From contig NZ_JACONV010000007.1 of NCBI RefSeq assembly GCF_014358015.1, positions 1 to 64,000 on the forward strand: DNA of 64,000 nucleotides. The letters are read 5' to 3'. The notes below the pieces were generated by a model, which saw only the letters and a list, made by a program, of their open reading frames with translations, was not told the origin of the DNA and did not search any database. Below, one piece after another: positions 31,801 to 40,866 of this stretch. The translations under genes were made by a program, and so were the position numbers. Within the stretch, counting starts at the first letter, position 1; each line of letters opens with the position of its first letter. Source of the stretch: Pseudomonas triticifolii (GTDB lineage: Bacteria > Pseudomonadota > Gammaproteobacteria > Pseudomonadales > Pseudomonadaceae).

Positions 31801-34800
31801 TGTCCAGCGGCGGCGACAGCGCGATCAACATCGACGGCATCATGGCCAACCAGGGCCGCATCACCAGCAGCGCCGACCTGAAGGTAAACGCAGGCACGTT
31901 GAACAACTTCGGCACGCTGGGCGCGACCAAAGACCTCACCGTGACCGCTCCCACGCTGCTGAACCGCAATGGCCTGATGTTCAGCGGCGGCAACATGTCG
32001 CTGCGGGTCAACGACTTCACCAACCAGACCGCCGACGTCTACAGCATGGGCAACCTGCGCATCAGCCGCGACGCTGCAGGCGCTTTCGCCAACTCCATCA
32101 TCAACCGCTCCGGCACGCTCACCAGCGACGGCAGCATGCTGCTCGCGGCCAATTCCATCCAGAACATTCGCGATGTGATGACGGTCAACGACGCCGGCAT
32201 CTACAGCGCACGGATCGACGAGCTCTCCTGCACCACGGCAGGCACCGGCAACCTCGATTGCAGCGGCGGTAAAGAGCACCACGTCTGGAAAATCCAGCAA
32301 CTGGAAAAACTCGAGGTCACGCAAGCAAGCGCCGCGTCCAGCATCACCTCGGGCGGCAACATGACGCTGCAGGGTGGCGACTTCCTCAACAGCAGCAGCA
32401 CCCTGGCAAGCGGCGGTTCCCTCAGCGCCGTCTTCAACGACTTCAAAAACATCGGCGTAGTCCCCAGCCAGACGCAGACCGACCGCATCTTCGTGTCCGA
32501 ACGAACCCGCAACGACAACGGCTGGGAAAACGCGGCTCAAGGCTTCAATCAACAATACAGCCAAGGCAGCACCGGCTACGACGTAAGCAAACTGGGCGGC
32601 CTTGAAGCGGCGATGAGTAACTTCATCGCGATGACCGAACGGGAAGTCGACGCCCTGCGCACGATCAACCGGTCTGGCGTCGACACGACGACCTATGCGG
32701 CGGTTATCCAGGCGGGCGGCGCGGTCGATATCAGAGCGGGCAACAATTTCGACAACTCGGTTGTGCAACGCGGGTTCACCTACGTCAGCGGCGGCGCACG
32801 CACCGACACCAGCGCACCGGGCAGCACCTACGCCACCGCCGTGCCGCTGAGCCGTGAGACCGCACCGGACCTGACGCAGCAGCCCGTCAACCCGACCGCC
32901 TTGCCAGGCTTCAGCCTGCCGACCGGCCAGAACGGCCTGTTCCGCCTGAGCGGCACCCAGACCGACACCGACCTGCAAGGCAGCGGTGCGCAATTGCTGG
33001 GCACCGCAAACGCCACTCAGCCGCATCGCTACCTGATCGAAACGAACCCGGCGCTGACCGACATGCGTCAGTTCCTCAGCTCCAGTTACCTGCTCGACAA
33101 GCTCGACTACAACCCCGATGCCGCCTGGAAACGCTTGGGCGACGGCTACTACGAGCAGCGCCTGATCCAGCAGTCCATCGTGGCCCGCACTGGCCAGCGC
33201 TTCATCAATGGCCTGACCAGCGATGAAGCGATGTTCAAGTACCTGATGGACAACGCCATCGCCAGCAAAGACGCGCTGAACCTCAGCGTGGGTGTTTCGT
33301 TGACCGGTGAGCAAGTCGCTGCACTGACCCACGACATCGTCTGGATGGAAGACCAGGTCGTGCGTGGCGAACACGTATTGGTGCCCGTGCTGTATCTGGC
33401 CCAGGCCGACAACCGGCTTGCCAGTAACGGCGCGCTGATTCAAGGCAACGACGTGTCGCTGATCGCTGGCAACGACCTGACCAACGTCGGCGTACTGAGA
33501 GCGACGCGCGACCTGCGGGTCAGTTCGGGCAACAGCCTGATCAACGAAGGCCTGATCCAGACCAACGAACGCCTGAACCTGCAATCGACCAACGACCTCA
33601 TCAACCGCTCAGGCGGCATCGTCACCGGCCGCGACGTCGCCCTCGTGTCCGAACGCGGCGACGTGACCAACGCCCGCACCGTCACCAGCCACCAGAGCGC
33701 CGCCGGTGCCTCCACCTGGCGCGAAGACTTCGCCAACACCGCCGCCCGCGTCGAATCCGCCAACGACCTGACCATCAGCGCCGGACGCGACGTGAACAAC
33801 ACAGGCGGCACCTTGCAGGCAGGCCGCAACGCCACGCTGCTCGCAAACCGCGACGTCAACGTCAACGCCGCCCAGACCCAGGAAGCCCGCACCAACGGCC
33901 CGAACCACACCCGCTCCAGCACCACACAACTGGCCGCAAACGTGACCGCGGGCCAGGACATCAAGGCCCAGGCAGGGCGGGATGTAGGGGTGACGGCGAG
34001 TCGGGTGGAGGCTGGCCAGGACATGGCACTGCGCGCCGGCGGCAACATCCAGATCGCATCCGCAGCCAACCAGAACGACTATGTTTCGCGCAGCAAGAAA
34101 ACCACGCAGGAAAACCGTTCGATCAATCAACAGGCCAGCCAGCTTGGCGCAGGGCGTGACCTTTCCGTTGATGCGGGCCAAAACCTTGATGTCGTCGCCA
34201 GCCGCGTGAACGCAGGCCGAGACATCGCGCTTGATGCGACGCAGGACATAACCATCACGTCGGCCATGAATGAGGAATCCTCCTTCTACTCCAAGAAGAG
34301 CAAAGGCTCCTTTGGCCGAAGCAGCAGCAAACAAGAGGAAAGCTATAACAGCACCAACATCGCGTCCGAAATCAGCGCAGGACAAGACCTGACCGTCAAC
34401 ACCAGCAAAACGGCTGATGGCAGCGTCAACATCAACGGTGGACGTGACGTCAGCATCATCGGCAGCCAGCTCACAGCGGGCAACGATCTGGTACTCGGCG
34501 CAACAAACGACGTGGCAGTGCTCTCCGGCGTCGAGGAGCACGGTGCCTACAGCAAGAAAACCAAGTCCGGTTTCATGGGTCTTTCCAAGAGTGGAAAGAG
34601 CGAGCTGAAAACCAGCGCCACTCAGGTTGCCAGTGAAGTGAGTGCGGGCAACGACGTGGTCGTGGCCTCCGGCAAGGACATCCGCTTGCGCGCCAGCGAG
34701 ATCGCGGCCAATAACGATGTCGAGCTGAGAGCAGGACTGCTCGACAAGACCGGCGACATCAATCTGGTTTCGGCCAACGACGAGGCCTACAGCCGCAGCG

Positions 34801-37800
34801 AGCAGTACAAGAAGAAAACAGGCCTGTCAGTGTCGGGTGGTTTCCTGTCGATTTCCTCGGCCAAGGAAGCCGGCCGTGAAGCGCAAAGCAGCACCAGTGT
34901 GGGCAGCCAGGTCAACGCCACGGGCGATACCGCACTGCAAGCCGAACGCGACATCAACCTTGTCGGCAGCAGCATCAACGCAGGCGGCAATGTCAGCCTC
35001 AAGGCCGGTCAGGACGTCAACGTGCTGGCCGCCCAGAACACCAGTTCGGACCGAAACTGGGAGAAGAACAGGCAGAGCGGCATCGGCGTGTCCTCCAATG
35101 CCAATGGGGTCACATTCTTTGCGGGTGTTGATCGCGCTCAGGAAAAAAATCGTCTTGAGCAGCAGACCGCTGCCGCCAGCCAGATCCAGGCGGGCGAAGA
35201 CCTGGCCATCAATGCCAGGCGCGACATCAATCAGGTCGGCTCCGACCTGCGGGCGGCCAACAACATCGACCTCACCGCTGGCCGCAACATCAGGATCGAC
35301 GCGGCGAACGAGAAGCAGCTGACCGAGCAGGAACGCGAAAGCCAACGCAACGGCCTCAGCATGAGCCTCAACCACAACTACGGCAGCACCCGCGATGCCG
35401 TCAGCGGTGCGGGACAAGGTGATGATGCCGTCAGCAAGGGCTCCAGTACGCTCAAGGCCGTGGACAGTGTCGGGCAGTTTCTCTCGGGCCCGACCGGCGA
35501 CCTGAAATTCGGCAACAGCAAACAGAGCACCAGCACCCAGGTCATCGAAGAAGCCAACCGCGCCTCGACGCTGGACGCAGGCAACGACCTGAACCTCTCG
35601 GCCAATAACGACGTGCGTGTCACTGGCGGCCAGTTGCAGGCGGGCCGCGACATCAATGTCACGGGTCGCGACGTCACCCTCGACGCCGCCAGAGGCAGCT
35701 ACAGCCAGGAAACCCGCGAACGCCAAAGCTGGGGCGGCATTCACGGTGGCACCAGCGGTGGCCTCAAGCTCGGCGTGGGCGGCAGCAACGGCATTGCCAG
35801 CGGCGACCAAACCCAGCAATCCTCGACCGTCACCGGCCTGCAAGCCGGGCGCGACGTCAACCTGCAGGCCAGCAACGACCTCAACCTGATCGGCACACAG
35901 GTCCAGGCCCAACGCGACATCGACCTGCGCGCTGGCAATGACCTGAACATCAAGGCGGCTCAGAATGACAGCAGTACTGAGAACACCAGGAAGAATGGTG
36001 GGGGTGAAGTCGGGCTGACGTTCGGCTCCGAAGGCGTCGGTGTGTATGCCAGCGTCAATATCGGCAAGGGCGACCTTGAACGTGAGGGTCAGCAACAGCA
36101 GGAAGCTTACCTGTACGCCGGTAACCGTCTGGGCTTCACCAGCGCAAGAGACACCAACATCGCTGGTGCCAATCTGCGTGGTGATGAGGTCATTGGTCGA
36201 GTCGGCCGGGACCTCAGCATTACCTCGCTGGCGGATACGGGCAAGGTCGAGGGCAAAGAGTTTGATCTAAGTGCAACGGTCACTGTCGGGCCGGGCCCGG
36301 GTTTCAGTGGTTCGGTAGGCTACGGCAAGACCAATGGCTCCACCAACTGGATCGAGCAGCAAACAAGCATTACCGGCAAAGACAAGGTCGACATTCGTAC
36401 CGAGAACCACACCCAGCTTGACGGCGCCTTGATCGCGTCCGACACCGGCAACCTCAAACTCGACACCGGCACACTGGGCTTCAGCGACATCGCTGGCAAG
36501 GACAAGGAGCATGGCTACTACCTAAACGTGGGCGGGTCCTACAAAAAAGACGGCAGTGGCAGCGTCCAGGACCCGAGTCAGGTCGGCAAAGGTGACAAGG
36601 ACAAAAGCGGCTGGAGCGTAGAGGGCTGGAATTACGAAAAGGATCGCCAACAGATCGTCAGGGGCACGGTAGGCGCAGGCGACATCGTCGTACGCGGGGA
36701 CAACGCCGGCAAGGACTCCACAACAGGGCTGAACCGGGACGTCAGCAGGGCGTACGAGATCACCAAGGACGATGAGCACCGGACTGATCTGTATGCGTCG
36801 AAGTCTTCGTTGGAGGCTGTGGGTGATCCATCCGGAACTATCGCCGTTTGGAAAGATAATCTAAAGCAATATCCAGCTAATTCCATTGAACTGTTCAATA
36901 CCATGCAAGGGCTTGTGACAGGGTCGGTATCGGCTGCAGAGCAAGTGTGGAACACAATCCAGGCACAGAATGTTTCTTTGGAAGATGTACCCGCGTCTGC
37001 AAAGGAAAAGTTAGGAGACGAGTTAGCACTCAATCTTGCGAAAACATTTGTGAAGAACGGAAAGGACTATAGCGAATTTGATAAACTCACTAATGCCGAT
37101 ATAGCCATTATCCAAAAGTTTGAAAAACTCTTTTCAGCGTTCAATGCGCAACAAGCCAAATGTCAATCCAGAGGAGACTGTTCATCAGCAAATAGTTTTG
37201 GAGTCGATGACGATCCTCCTATCCATTACCAAGATCGTGATGGTATCAACAAGCTTGCCCGTTTCAAGCCGTTAATTCCTGAAACATCAGGTCAGAATTT
37301 GCTGGCACAAGCGGATAAGCTTAACCGCTTTCTGGCCGGCATGCCGGCTGAGCAGGCCCAGTTGGTGACGTTCGGCGTTCAAGCTGTGATGGGGCCAGCC
37401 AAATTCGCATTGGGTATGGCTGGTGATGTAATCATCAGCAAGCTCTACGGCGATAAAATTGCTGAGTTCAAGGACTCAGTGGCCGTATCAGTGGCCAGCG
37501 AATTTAGTGGCCAAGATAAAGCGCAGCTTGAAGACAGCGAAAGAAGATTTAAGAAATATCATGAGCTCCAGTTAACGAATCAAGAAGGGGACGTGTACGT
37601 CGGTGGTGCCACGACACTTCTGAATATCTCGCTCGGAACACTTGGTCTTACAGCAGGCCTGACTGGAGCCAAGATAGTAAAACCCTCGAGAGGGACGAGT
37701 TCCGAATTTGAGGCTAGCAGACCGACAGATACTACCAAGGTTGATGTCAATCCAGACTGGAATAAACCAGATAGAACCATCTCAGCAACTGAAACGAAAC

Positions 37801-38477
37801 AAACCTCGTTACATGGGGCGACCGATAAAACAGCTGAACAAAGCCCGCTTCCGTCCTATTATCGAGAAGAGAGTTCGGTAGGAGCGTCGTTCAACACGAC
37901 GGGGGGTTTACCTGAAGGATACCGACGAGTCATCAACACCAAAACGGGGAACGTGGAGGTTGCCGGCCCTGATGGCACGCTCTACCTCCAGACTGCAGAC
38001 GGTGGACTCACACCCAAGGCCGGGGGTAATCTGGCTCAGTTGGTGAAGGCTGAGCGTGAGATTGCTGGTCCAAAAGCGACAGGCGAAGCTGCTACTCAGA
38101 TCCCAGGCCGAGTACAGTCGCGTGTAAACATTGCCAATGGCCGCACGGAAACGACCCCTCTTCGTGATAACGGCAATCCCGTATCTGCGGGTTTCGATCA
38201 TGTTATAGATGGGCATTTCAATAGAGAAATCTCCAACTCGCGCTCCGTGTTTACCATTGCTCCAGATGAGCTGAAAGGCATCCTACAGAGCAGTTCTGTT
38301 GTAAAGTCCCCGGTTGTAGCGCTGCCAGATGGCCAATTCGTAAGAACAGTTGATGTGGGTCGGGCTATTGGTACTACTACATTGAAGGATGGCGGCATTC
38401 CTACGTCTGTGATAAAGGTATTCACCGACAAAGCAGGGAATTTAATTACAACCTTCCCGGTTAAGGTGGGCAACTGA
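28848..38477 (+). CDS. TpsA/CdiA-type filamentous haemagglutinin with toxin tip
   Basis: A 3,209-residue secreted exoprotein. The signal peptide ends near residue 48 (PLLVQA). The TPS secretion domain carries NPNL (116-119) and NPYG (156-159). Long haemagglutinin-type beta-helix repeats follow to about residue 1500, then FHA-2-like repeats (QAGRDVNLQASNDLNL style) to about 2400, and a non-repetitive region. A pretoxin block, PSYYREESS to LVKAEREIAG (about 3000-3073), precedes Gly3074-Pro-Lys. The last 135 residues are the toxin, with GFDHVIDGHF, a central DVGRAIGTTTL and TSVIKVFTD: reminiscent of BECR-fold RNase toxins, but unassigned. No VENN motif is visible. GAGG precedes the ATG. Confidence 0.93.
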   Translation: MDVNQMALLARQPSDALIERKRFWGVPKRGLALILANALFWQPLLVQAEGIVVSGTNTSVGQAGNGVPVINIAAPNGSGLSHNQYQQYNVDSQGVILNNATQATQSTQLGGIIVGNPNLGGNAANTILNEVVGANASQLKGYTEVAGQSARVIVANPYGVTCNGCGFINTPRVTLSTGKPVLDSNGQLERFNVQGGSISIDGVGLNADNVDQFDIITRSTKINARLQARKLNIITGRNDVNDQTLEATALADDGSAKPELAIDSSALGGMYAGAVKLVGTEAGVGVKLAGDLAASGGDIQIDANGKLTMAQSAASGNIVAKARDITVTGPAYAGGQLALSASGTLDNSKDLVAGQDIVLQADQLKNTGIVESGVNADNTRNKNGTLTVRARSLINQGTLAASSTMSVIVADTLDNRAGKILGEGTLDVNAARLDNSKGLISSAGRQSVNVSGNLNNTSGQLVSDETLSVSSARLTNEDGTLSSAKALTVTASQLDNDAKSRITSGDALTLNTTVLNNLGGLLSGWTGVTLNAETFDNTAGTLVSNANITLDLLGTLTNTNGNIVSGGDLLLQRAAQVNNQNGRLTSKGVMTLLTAGLDNRGKGTVAGSSVTITSGGAVQNGNDGLIYSQSGALDLTATALNNDGGTVQSSTNATVNTGRGALSNLDGSITAQKGDLSVTGASLDNRAGVLASLTGQLRTDLTGMLRNGSLNAKRGAIQGQSLLLVARDSIDNSGGGISARAGDAQIQTPRFDNRDGALSAGSLLQVRGNSFDNRSGEATGSNIDFDLSAALTNQLGIIESNNGFTLKAASLDNTQGKLRALGTDGSSSLTVSGALNNTSGKVESANKDVKFALGSLINSGGSILHVGTGALDLGLPLLQNAGGSLTTNGTLKLTGDTWTNSTTLQASSLELDIKTFRQLGGGKLLAGKSFVGRGTDWTNDGLIASDGTLDVRLTGAYSGAGGMTSIGKFDLTAARLDLTDAKARLSSGGDSAINIDGIMANQGRITSSADLKVNAGTLNNFGTLGATKDLTVTAPTLLNRNGLMFSGGNMSLRVNDFTNQTADVYSMGNLRISRDAAGAFANSIINRSGTLTSDGSMLLAANSIQNIRDVMTVNDAGIYSARIDELSCTTAGTGNLDCSGGKEHHVWKIQQLEKLEVTQASAASSITSGGNMTLQGGDFLNSSSTLASGGSLSAVFNDFKNIGVVPSQTQTDRIFVSERTRNDNGWENAAQGFNQQYSQGSTGYDVSKLGGLEAAMSNFIAMTEREVDALRTINRSGVDTTTYAAVIQAGGAVDIRAGNNFDNSVVQRGFTYVSGGARTDTSAPGSTYATAVPLSRETAPDLTQQPVNPTALPGFSLPTGQNGLFRLSGTQTDTDLQGSGAQLLGTANATQPHRYLIETNPALTDMRQFLSSSYLLDKLDYNPDAAWKRLGDGYYEQRLIQQSIVARTGQRFINGLTSDEAMFKYLMDNAIASKDALNLSVGVSLTGEQVAALTHDIVWMEDQVVRGEHVLVPVLYLAQADNRLASNGALIQGNDVSLIAGNDLTNVGVLRATRDLRVSSGNSLINEGLIQTNERLNLQSTNDLINRSGGIVTGRDVALVSERGDVTNARTVTSHQSAAGASTWREDFANTAARVESANDLTISAGRDVNNTGGTLQAGRNATLLANRDVNVNAAQTQEARTNGPNHTRSSTTQLAANVTAGQDIKAQAGRDVGVTASRVEAGQDMALRAGGNIQIASAANQNDYVSRSKKTTQENRSINQQASQLGAGRDLSVDAGQNLDVVASRVNAGRDIALDATQDITITSAMNEESSFYSKKSKGSFGRSSSKQEESYNSTNIASEISAGQDLTVNTSKTADGSVNINGGRDVSIIGSQLTAGNDLVLGATNDVAVLSGVEEHGAYSKKTKSGFMGLSKSGKSELKTSATQVASEVSAGNDVVVASGKDIRLRASEIAANNDVELRAGLLDKTGDINLVSANDEAYSRSEQYKKKTGLSVSGGFLSISSAKEAGREAQSSTSVGSQVNATGDTALQAERDINLVGSSINAGGNVSLKAGQDVNVLAAQNTSSDRNWEKNRQSGIGVSSNANGVTFFAGVDRAQEKNRLEQQTAAASQIQAGEDLAINARRDINQVGSDLRAANNIDLTAGRNIRIDAANEKQLTEQERESQRNGLSMSLNHNYGSTRDAVSGAGQGDDAVSKGSSTLKAVDSVGQFLSGPTGDLKFGNSKQSTSTQVIEEANRASTLDAGNDLNLSANNDVRVTGGQLQAGRDINVTGRDVTLDAARGSYSQETRERQSWGGIHGGTSGGLKLGVGGSNGIASGDQTQQSSTVTGLQAGRDVNLQASNDLNLIGTQVQAQRDIDLRAGNDLNIKAAQNDSSTENTRKNGGGEVGLTFGSEGVGVYASVNIGKGDLEREGQQQQEAYLYAGNRLGFTSARDTNIAGANLRGDEVIGRVGRDLSITSLADTGKVEGKEFDLSATVTVGPGPGFSGSVGYGKTNGSTNWIEQQTSITGKDKVDIRTENHTQLDGALIASDTGNLKLDTGTLGFSDIAGKDKEHGYYLNVGGSYKKDGSGSVQDPSQVGKGDKDKSGWSVEGWNYEKDRQQIVRGTVGAGDIVVRGDNAGKDSTTGLNRDVSRAYEITKDDEHRTDLYASKSSLEAVGDPSGTIAVWKDNLKQYPANSIELFNTMQGLVTGSVSAAEQVWNTIQAQNVSLEDVPASAKEKLGDELALNLAKTFVKNGKDYSEFDKLTNADIAIIQKFEKLFSAFNAQQAKCQSRGDCSSANSFGVDDDPPIHYQDRDGINKLARFKPLIPETSGQNLLAQADKLNRFLAGMPAEQAQLVTFGVQAVMGPAKFALGMAGDVIISKLYGDKIAEFKDSVAVSVASEFSGQDKAQLEDSERRFKKYHELQLTNQEGDVYVGGATTLLNISLGTLGLTAGLTGAKIVKPSRGTSSEFEASRPTDTTKVDVNPDWNKPDRTISATETKQTSLHGATDKTAEQSPLPSYYREESSVGASFNTTGGLPEGYRRVINTKTGNVEVAGPDGTLYLQTADGGLTPKAGGNLAQLVKAEREIAGPKATGEAATQIPGRVQSRVNIANGRTETTPLRDNGNPVSAGFDHVIDGHFNREISNSRSVFTIAPDELKGILQSSSVVKSPVVALPDGQFVRTVDVGRAIGTTTLKDGGIPTSVIKVFTDKAGNLITTFPVKVGN
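35676..36819 (+). repeat. 1.14 kb tpsA internal repeat, copy 1
   Basis: This part of tpsA is repeated at 41665-42805. Most of it is nearly identical, with a more diverged patch around 36000-36060 and 36520-36620. Both copies end at the same codon run (SLEA), after which the sequences are unrelated. Confidence 0.9.
37848..38076 (+). repeat. pretoxin repeat, copy 1
   Basis: 229 bases encoding PSYYREESS to EREIAGPK. The same-length copy at 47766-47994 encodes PSYYREDSS to EREIAGAK. Homology stops right after the Lys codon. Confidence 0.9.
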
Positions 38478-38989
38478 TGCATACTCTACCCTTAAAAATA
38501 TGGCATGAATTCCAGTCGGTAGTGGAAACTCTAAGTGACGAAACACCTTCGAGGCAAGTTCTTGAAGTAATACTATTTTGGATGAGAAGTAACCGTAAGC
38601 ATCTTACCGGTGAGCCGTTTTCGGTCTATGGGTTCGATAGCCTTGCAAAAATAGATGAGAGGGAGATTCCAGTTGAATACTCTTCCTTTAAGGTAAGTGA
38701 TTTAATTAATTTCAAGAGTGTTGTTTTGAAACGTCAGGCTCGAGATGTAGATTCGATTGTGAGATTCTTACGCGATACGATTGAGGAGCTGGCAACTGTC
38801 GAAGTTGATGAGCAATGCCCCAGATGTGAGTCTGAGGGAATGCGCGCGTTTATAGGTAAGTACAATGGATTGCTGGCTTATCAGTGTAATGTCTGTGGGT
38901 ACTCCAATTATTCAGATGGATCTAGGGTTGAGAACGGTGGATTAGAGTTTGCGAGTGAGAGGCAGTTGCGAGAGCTTGGCCTGATTTAA
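38477..38989 (+). CDS. cognate immunity protein of the TpsA tip
   Basis: A 170-residue soluble protein whose ATG overlaps the tpsA stop by one base (TGATG), the usual toxin-immunity coupling. The C-terminal half has a zinc-ribbon pattern, CPRCESEG and then YQCNVCGYSNYSDG. It is AT-rich compared with tpsA. No named immunity family is recognised. Function as antidote of the 3' tpsA toxin is inferred from position. Confidence 0.7.
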   Translation: MHTLPLKIWHEFQSVVETLSDETPSRQVLEVILFWMRSNRKHLTGEPFSVYGFDSLAKIDEREIPVEYSSFKVSDLINFKSVVLKRQARDVDSIVRFLRDTIEELATVEVDEQCPRCESEGMRAFIGKYNGLLAYQCNVCGYSNYSDGSRVENGGLEFASERQLRELGLI

Positions 38990-38990
38990 T

Positions 38991-39389
38991 GATGCAAAAG
39001 GGGAAGTGTCCGGTCTTCTTCCGAAACCTGGTGCTACATCTATTCCTGCAAGTGGCTTAGGTGCTGGTGCAGCATTTAAGGTAGATTCGAAGCAGCTATG
39101 TAAAAAGCTCGGTAAGCATGTTGAAGATTTCGGCGGCAACGCGGCTAGCCCAGCAGATCGTAAAATGGTACTTGATAAAATTCATGACGTTGGGAGTAAC
39201 CCTGAAAAAGTAATCCCTGGGACCTTTGCTGGGCAAGGAGCAAATGGCGCACGGGGTGATGTGTTTTTCAGAGTTAAGGGTAATGATGTGGTTGTTACCA
39301 AGCCTGATGGAACATTCGTTACTATCCTGAAGGATGGGGTAACTCAGAATCCATCTGTACAGAGCGCATTGAAGGGAGGCGTCAGGTAA
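38991..39389 (+). CDS. orphan toxin tip 1, colicin-D-like
   Basis: An open frame starting two bases after the previous immunity gene with DAKGEVSG, matching the toxin-entry motif of TpsA. The only plausible start is GTG 39006, with no good ribosome site, so it is probably silent unless recombined. The domain LCKKLGKHVEDFGGN, then PGTFAGQG, then DVVVTKPDGTFVTILKDG resembles the colicin D tRNase domain (KHxxDFG core and the terminal GxF strand). The stop overlaps the next ATG by one base. Confidence 0.6.
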   Translation, partial: DAKGEVSGLLPKPGATSIPASGLGAGAAFKVDSKQLCKKLGKHVEDFGGNAASPADRKMVLDKIHDVGSNPEKVIPGTFAGQGANGARGDVFFRVKGNDVVVTKPDGTFVTILKDGVTQNPSVQSALKGGVR

Positions 39390-39859
39390 TGAACTTTCCC
39401 GAACTTATGATTGCCTGGCTGTTAACAGTGCTCGGGAAGAAACTACTGTCAGTAAATGCTCTATTCCATGTGTTCTCTTCCGAGAGGGATTCTGCCCCTC
39501 AAGAGATTGGCCTTCTATTTGAAGATTCTGAAATTGGGAAGCTCTATGGCGGACCTGATGGTGCGTCTCTCTGTTTTTCTTTGAGTCCGATGTCAAGCTG
39601 CGATCTAGGTGAATACGGTAGGCAAGATATTTTTTGTATCTCTGGTGAGCTTTATTTCTCCGATGTTGTAGGAAGGAAGTTAGTGTCAGCATCGCTTGTA
39701 AAGTCCTTAGCGGAAGACGTAGTGGTAGGCGTTGTTCTCTCGTTTGATAATGGTTTTCGCCTATCCATTTTAAACTTAGGTGATGATCTTTTTGTCTATG
39801 ATGAAATCCCAGAGGAAATAGTGATCAGCGAGGGGGTGAGCCTTATCTCTGTGAGTTAA
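39389..39859 (+). CDS. immunity protein of orphan module 1
   Basis: A 156-residue acidic protein overlapping the toxin stop by one base (TAATG). The N-terminal LMIAWLLTVLGKKLL is hydrophobic, but the rest is soluble and beta-rich. No family recognised. It would neutralise the colicin-D-like tip. Confidence 0.6.
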   Translation: MNFPELMIAWLLTVLGKKLLSVNALFHVFSSERDSAPQEIGLLFEDSEIGKLYGGPDGASLCFSLSPMSSCDLGEYGRQDIFCISGELYFSDVVGRKLVSASLVKSLAEDVVVGVVLSFDNGFRLSILNLGDDLFVYDEIPEEIVISEGVSLISVS

Positions 39860-39860
39860 T

Positions 39861-40265
39861 GGTCCAAAAGGTACTGCAACAGATCCGAAAGTCACCATCA
39901 AAGATCACTATGATCATCACTTGAACATGGTGGATGACATAAAGGATCAACTTTCGTCTCAAGGGTTCAGAGTCAGCGAAAAGGAAATATCATTTGGTAG
40001 CTCCTGCGGAACTGGTCGTTGTAGGCCAGATATCGTGGCCGAAGCACCTGATGGAACCTTGAGAATTATTGAGGTTAAGACGGGGAACGCGGACTTGAGT
40101 ATTCGTCAGTCAGAAATTTTCCCTCAAATAAAAGATGGGACTTCAATTCCAAGAGGGAAAGTTGCCGAACGTTTCGGCCTCACACCAGGCGTACCACTAA
40201 AGGATCAAGGTTATCCTAACGGTATCCCTATTGAGATAATGAATTTTCCTGGTGCTAAGTTATGA
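39861..40265 (+). CDS. orphan toxin tip 2, PD-(D/E)XK nuclease-like
   Basis: The frame starts GPKGTATDP one base after the previous stop and runs 134 codons; internal starts at TTG 39921 or ATG 39927 are weak. The core RPDIVAEAPDGTLRIIEVKTG has the Asp...Glu-x-Lys arrangement of PD-(D/E)XK nucleases. A Cys pair (SSCGTGRC) precedes it. No signal or promoter is visible. It overlaps the next gene by four bases. Confidence 0.55.
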   Translation, partial: GPKGTATDPKVTIKDHYDHHLNMVDDIKDQLSSQGFRVSEKEISFGSSCGTGRCRPDIVAEAPDGTLRIIEVKTGNADLSIRQSEIFPQIKDGTSIPRGKVAERFGLTPGVPLKDQGYPNGIPIEIMNFPGAKL

Positions 40266-40813
40266 AGGAAAAAGATGTGGCTTCAATTTTGATGGAGCAG
40301 GGCTGGGTTTGTAGCAAGGATGAAGTCGGGGATTATTTTTGCGTGACAGATGTTGATGGGGTTAAAGTTCAAATAGTCCCATCTGTGAGGAAGCGCTCGG
40401 ATCATTTTCGGGTGTCACTTATGCCATCGGTTTCGACCAAGGAATTCTCGGAAACTGTTGCGTTTGTGCGTGGAGAGGGGAGCGGATATTCGCCTGTAAT
40501 AGTTAGTAATGAGCCTCCGGAGAAGTTGCCTGAATTTTCTAGTGATGATGTTCTCAGGATGTCTGAGAAAGCCATATCTTGGGCACGCTCTCAAAATATT
40601 GAGTCCGGCCTGATGGTCTATAGAAATCTGCCGACTGACAGTAAAGGCGCGATGCCCCTTCGGCACTTGGCTGCATTGGCAATAGCTGGTGACGTTGAAC
40701 GATTGGACGGTTACAAGAAGAGCTTTGGGATGGGAGACAGGCTCGGTTTTGTACCCTACATTACTGATGTCATGATTGATCGAGCAGTCTTGAAAGCCAA
40801 AATTGCAAAATAG
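40262..40813 (+). CDS. immunity protein of orphan module 2
   Basis: A 183-residue soluble protein overlapping the toxin end (ATGA). It begins MKEKDVASILMEQGWVCSKD and ends in an alpha-helical C-terminus. No named family. Antidote role is inferred from the coupled position behind the nuclease-like tip. Confidence 0.6.
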   Translation: MKEKDVASILMEQGWVCSKDEVGDYFCVTDVDGVKVQIVPSVRKRSDHFRVSLMPSVSTKEFSETVAFVRGEGSGYSPVIVSNEPPEKLPEFSSDDVLRMSEKAISWARSQNIESGLMVYRNLPTDSKGAMPLRHLAALAIAGDVERLDGYKKSFGMGDRLGFVPYITDVMIDRAVLKAKIAK

Positions 40814-40840
40814 AGTTTTCTTGAGCGCTACACACCTTTG

Positions 40841-40866
40841 ACACCGGCCTTGGGCCGGTGTTGTAT
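40841..40866 (+). terminator. intrinsic terminator after module 2
   Basis: ACACCGGCC-TTG-GGCCGGTGT hairpin followed by TGTATTTCG. The strong stem closes the first block of modules. Confidence 0.65.

Noticed and set aside
31329..33584. A 751-codon antisense frame in tpsA.
   Set aside because: Repetitive tpsA composition leaves the opposite frame open; the translation shows no recognisable protein features.
33840..36000. Possible CRISPR-like or tandem DNA array in the tpsA repeat region.
   Set aside because: The periodicity is protein-level beta-helix repeats with variable spacing, not exact DNA repeats with unique spacers.
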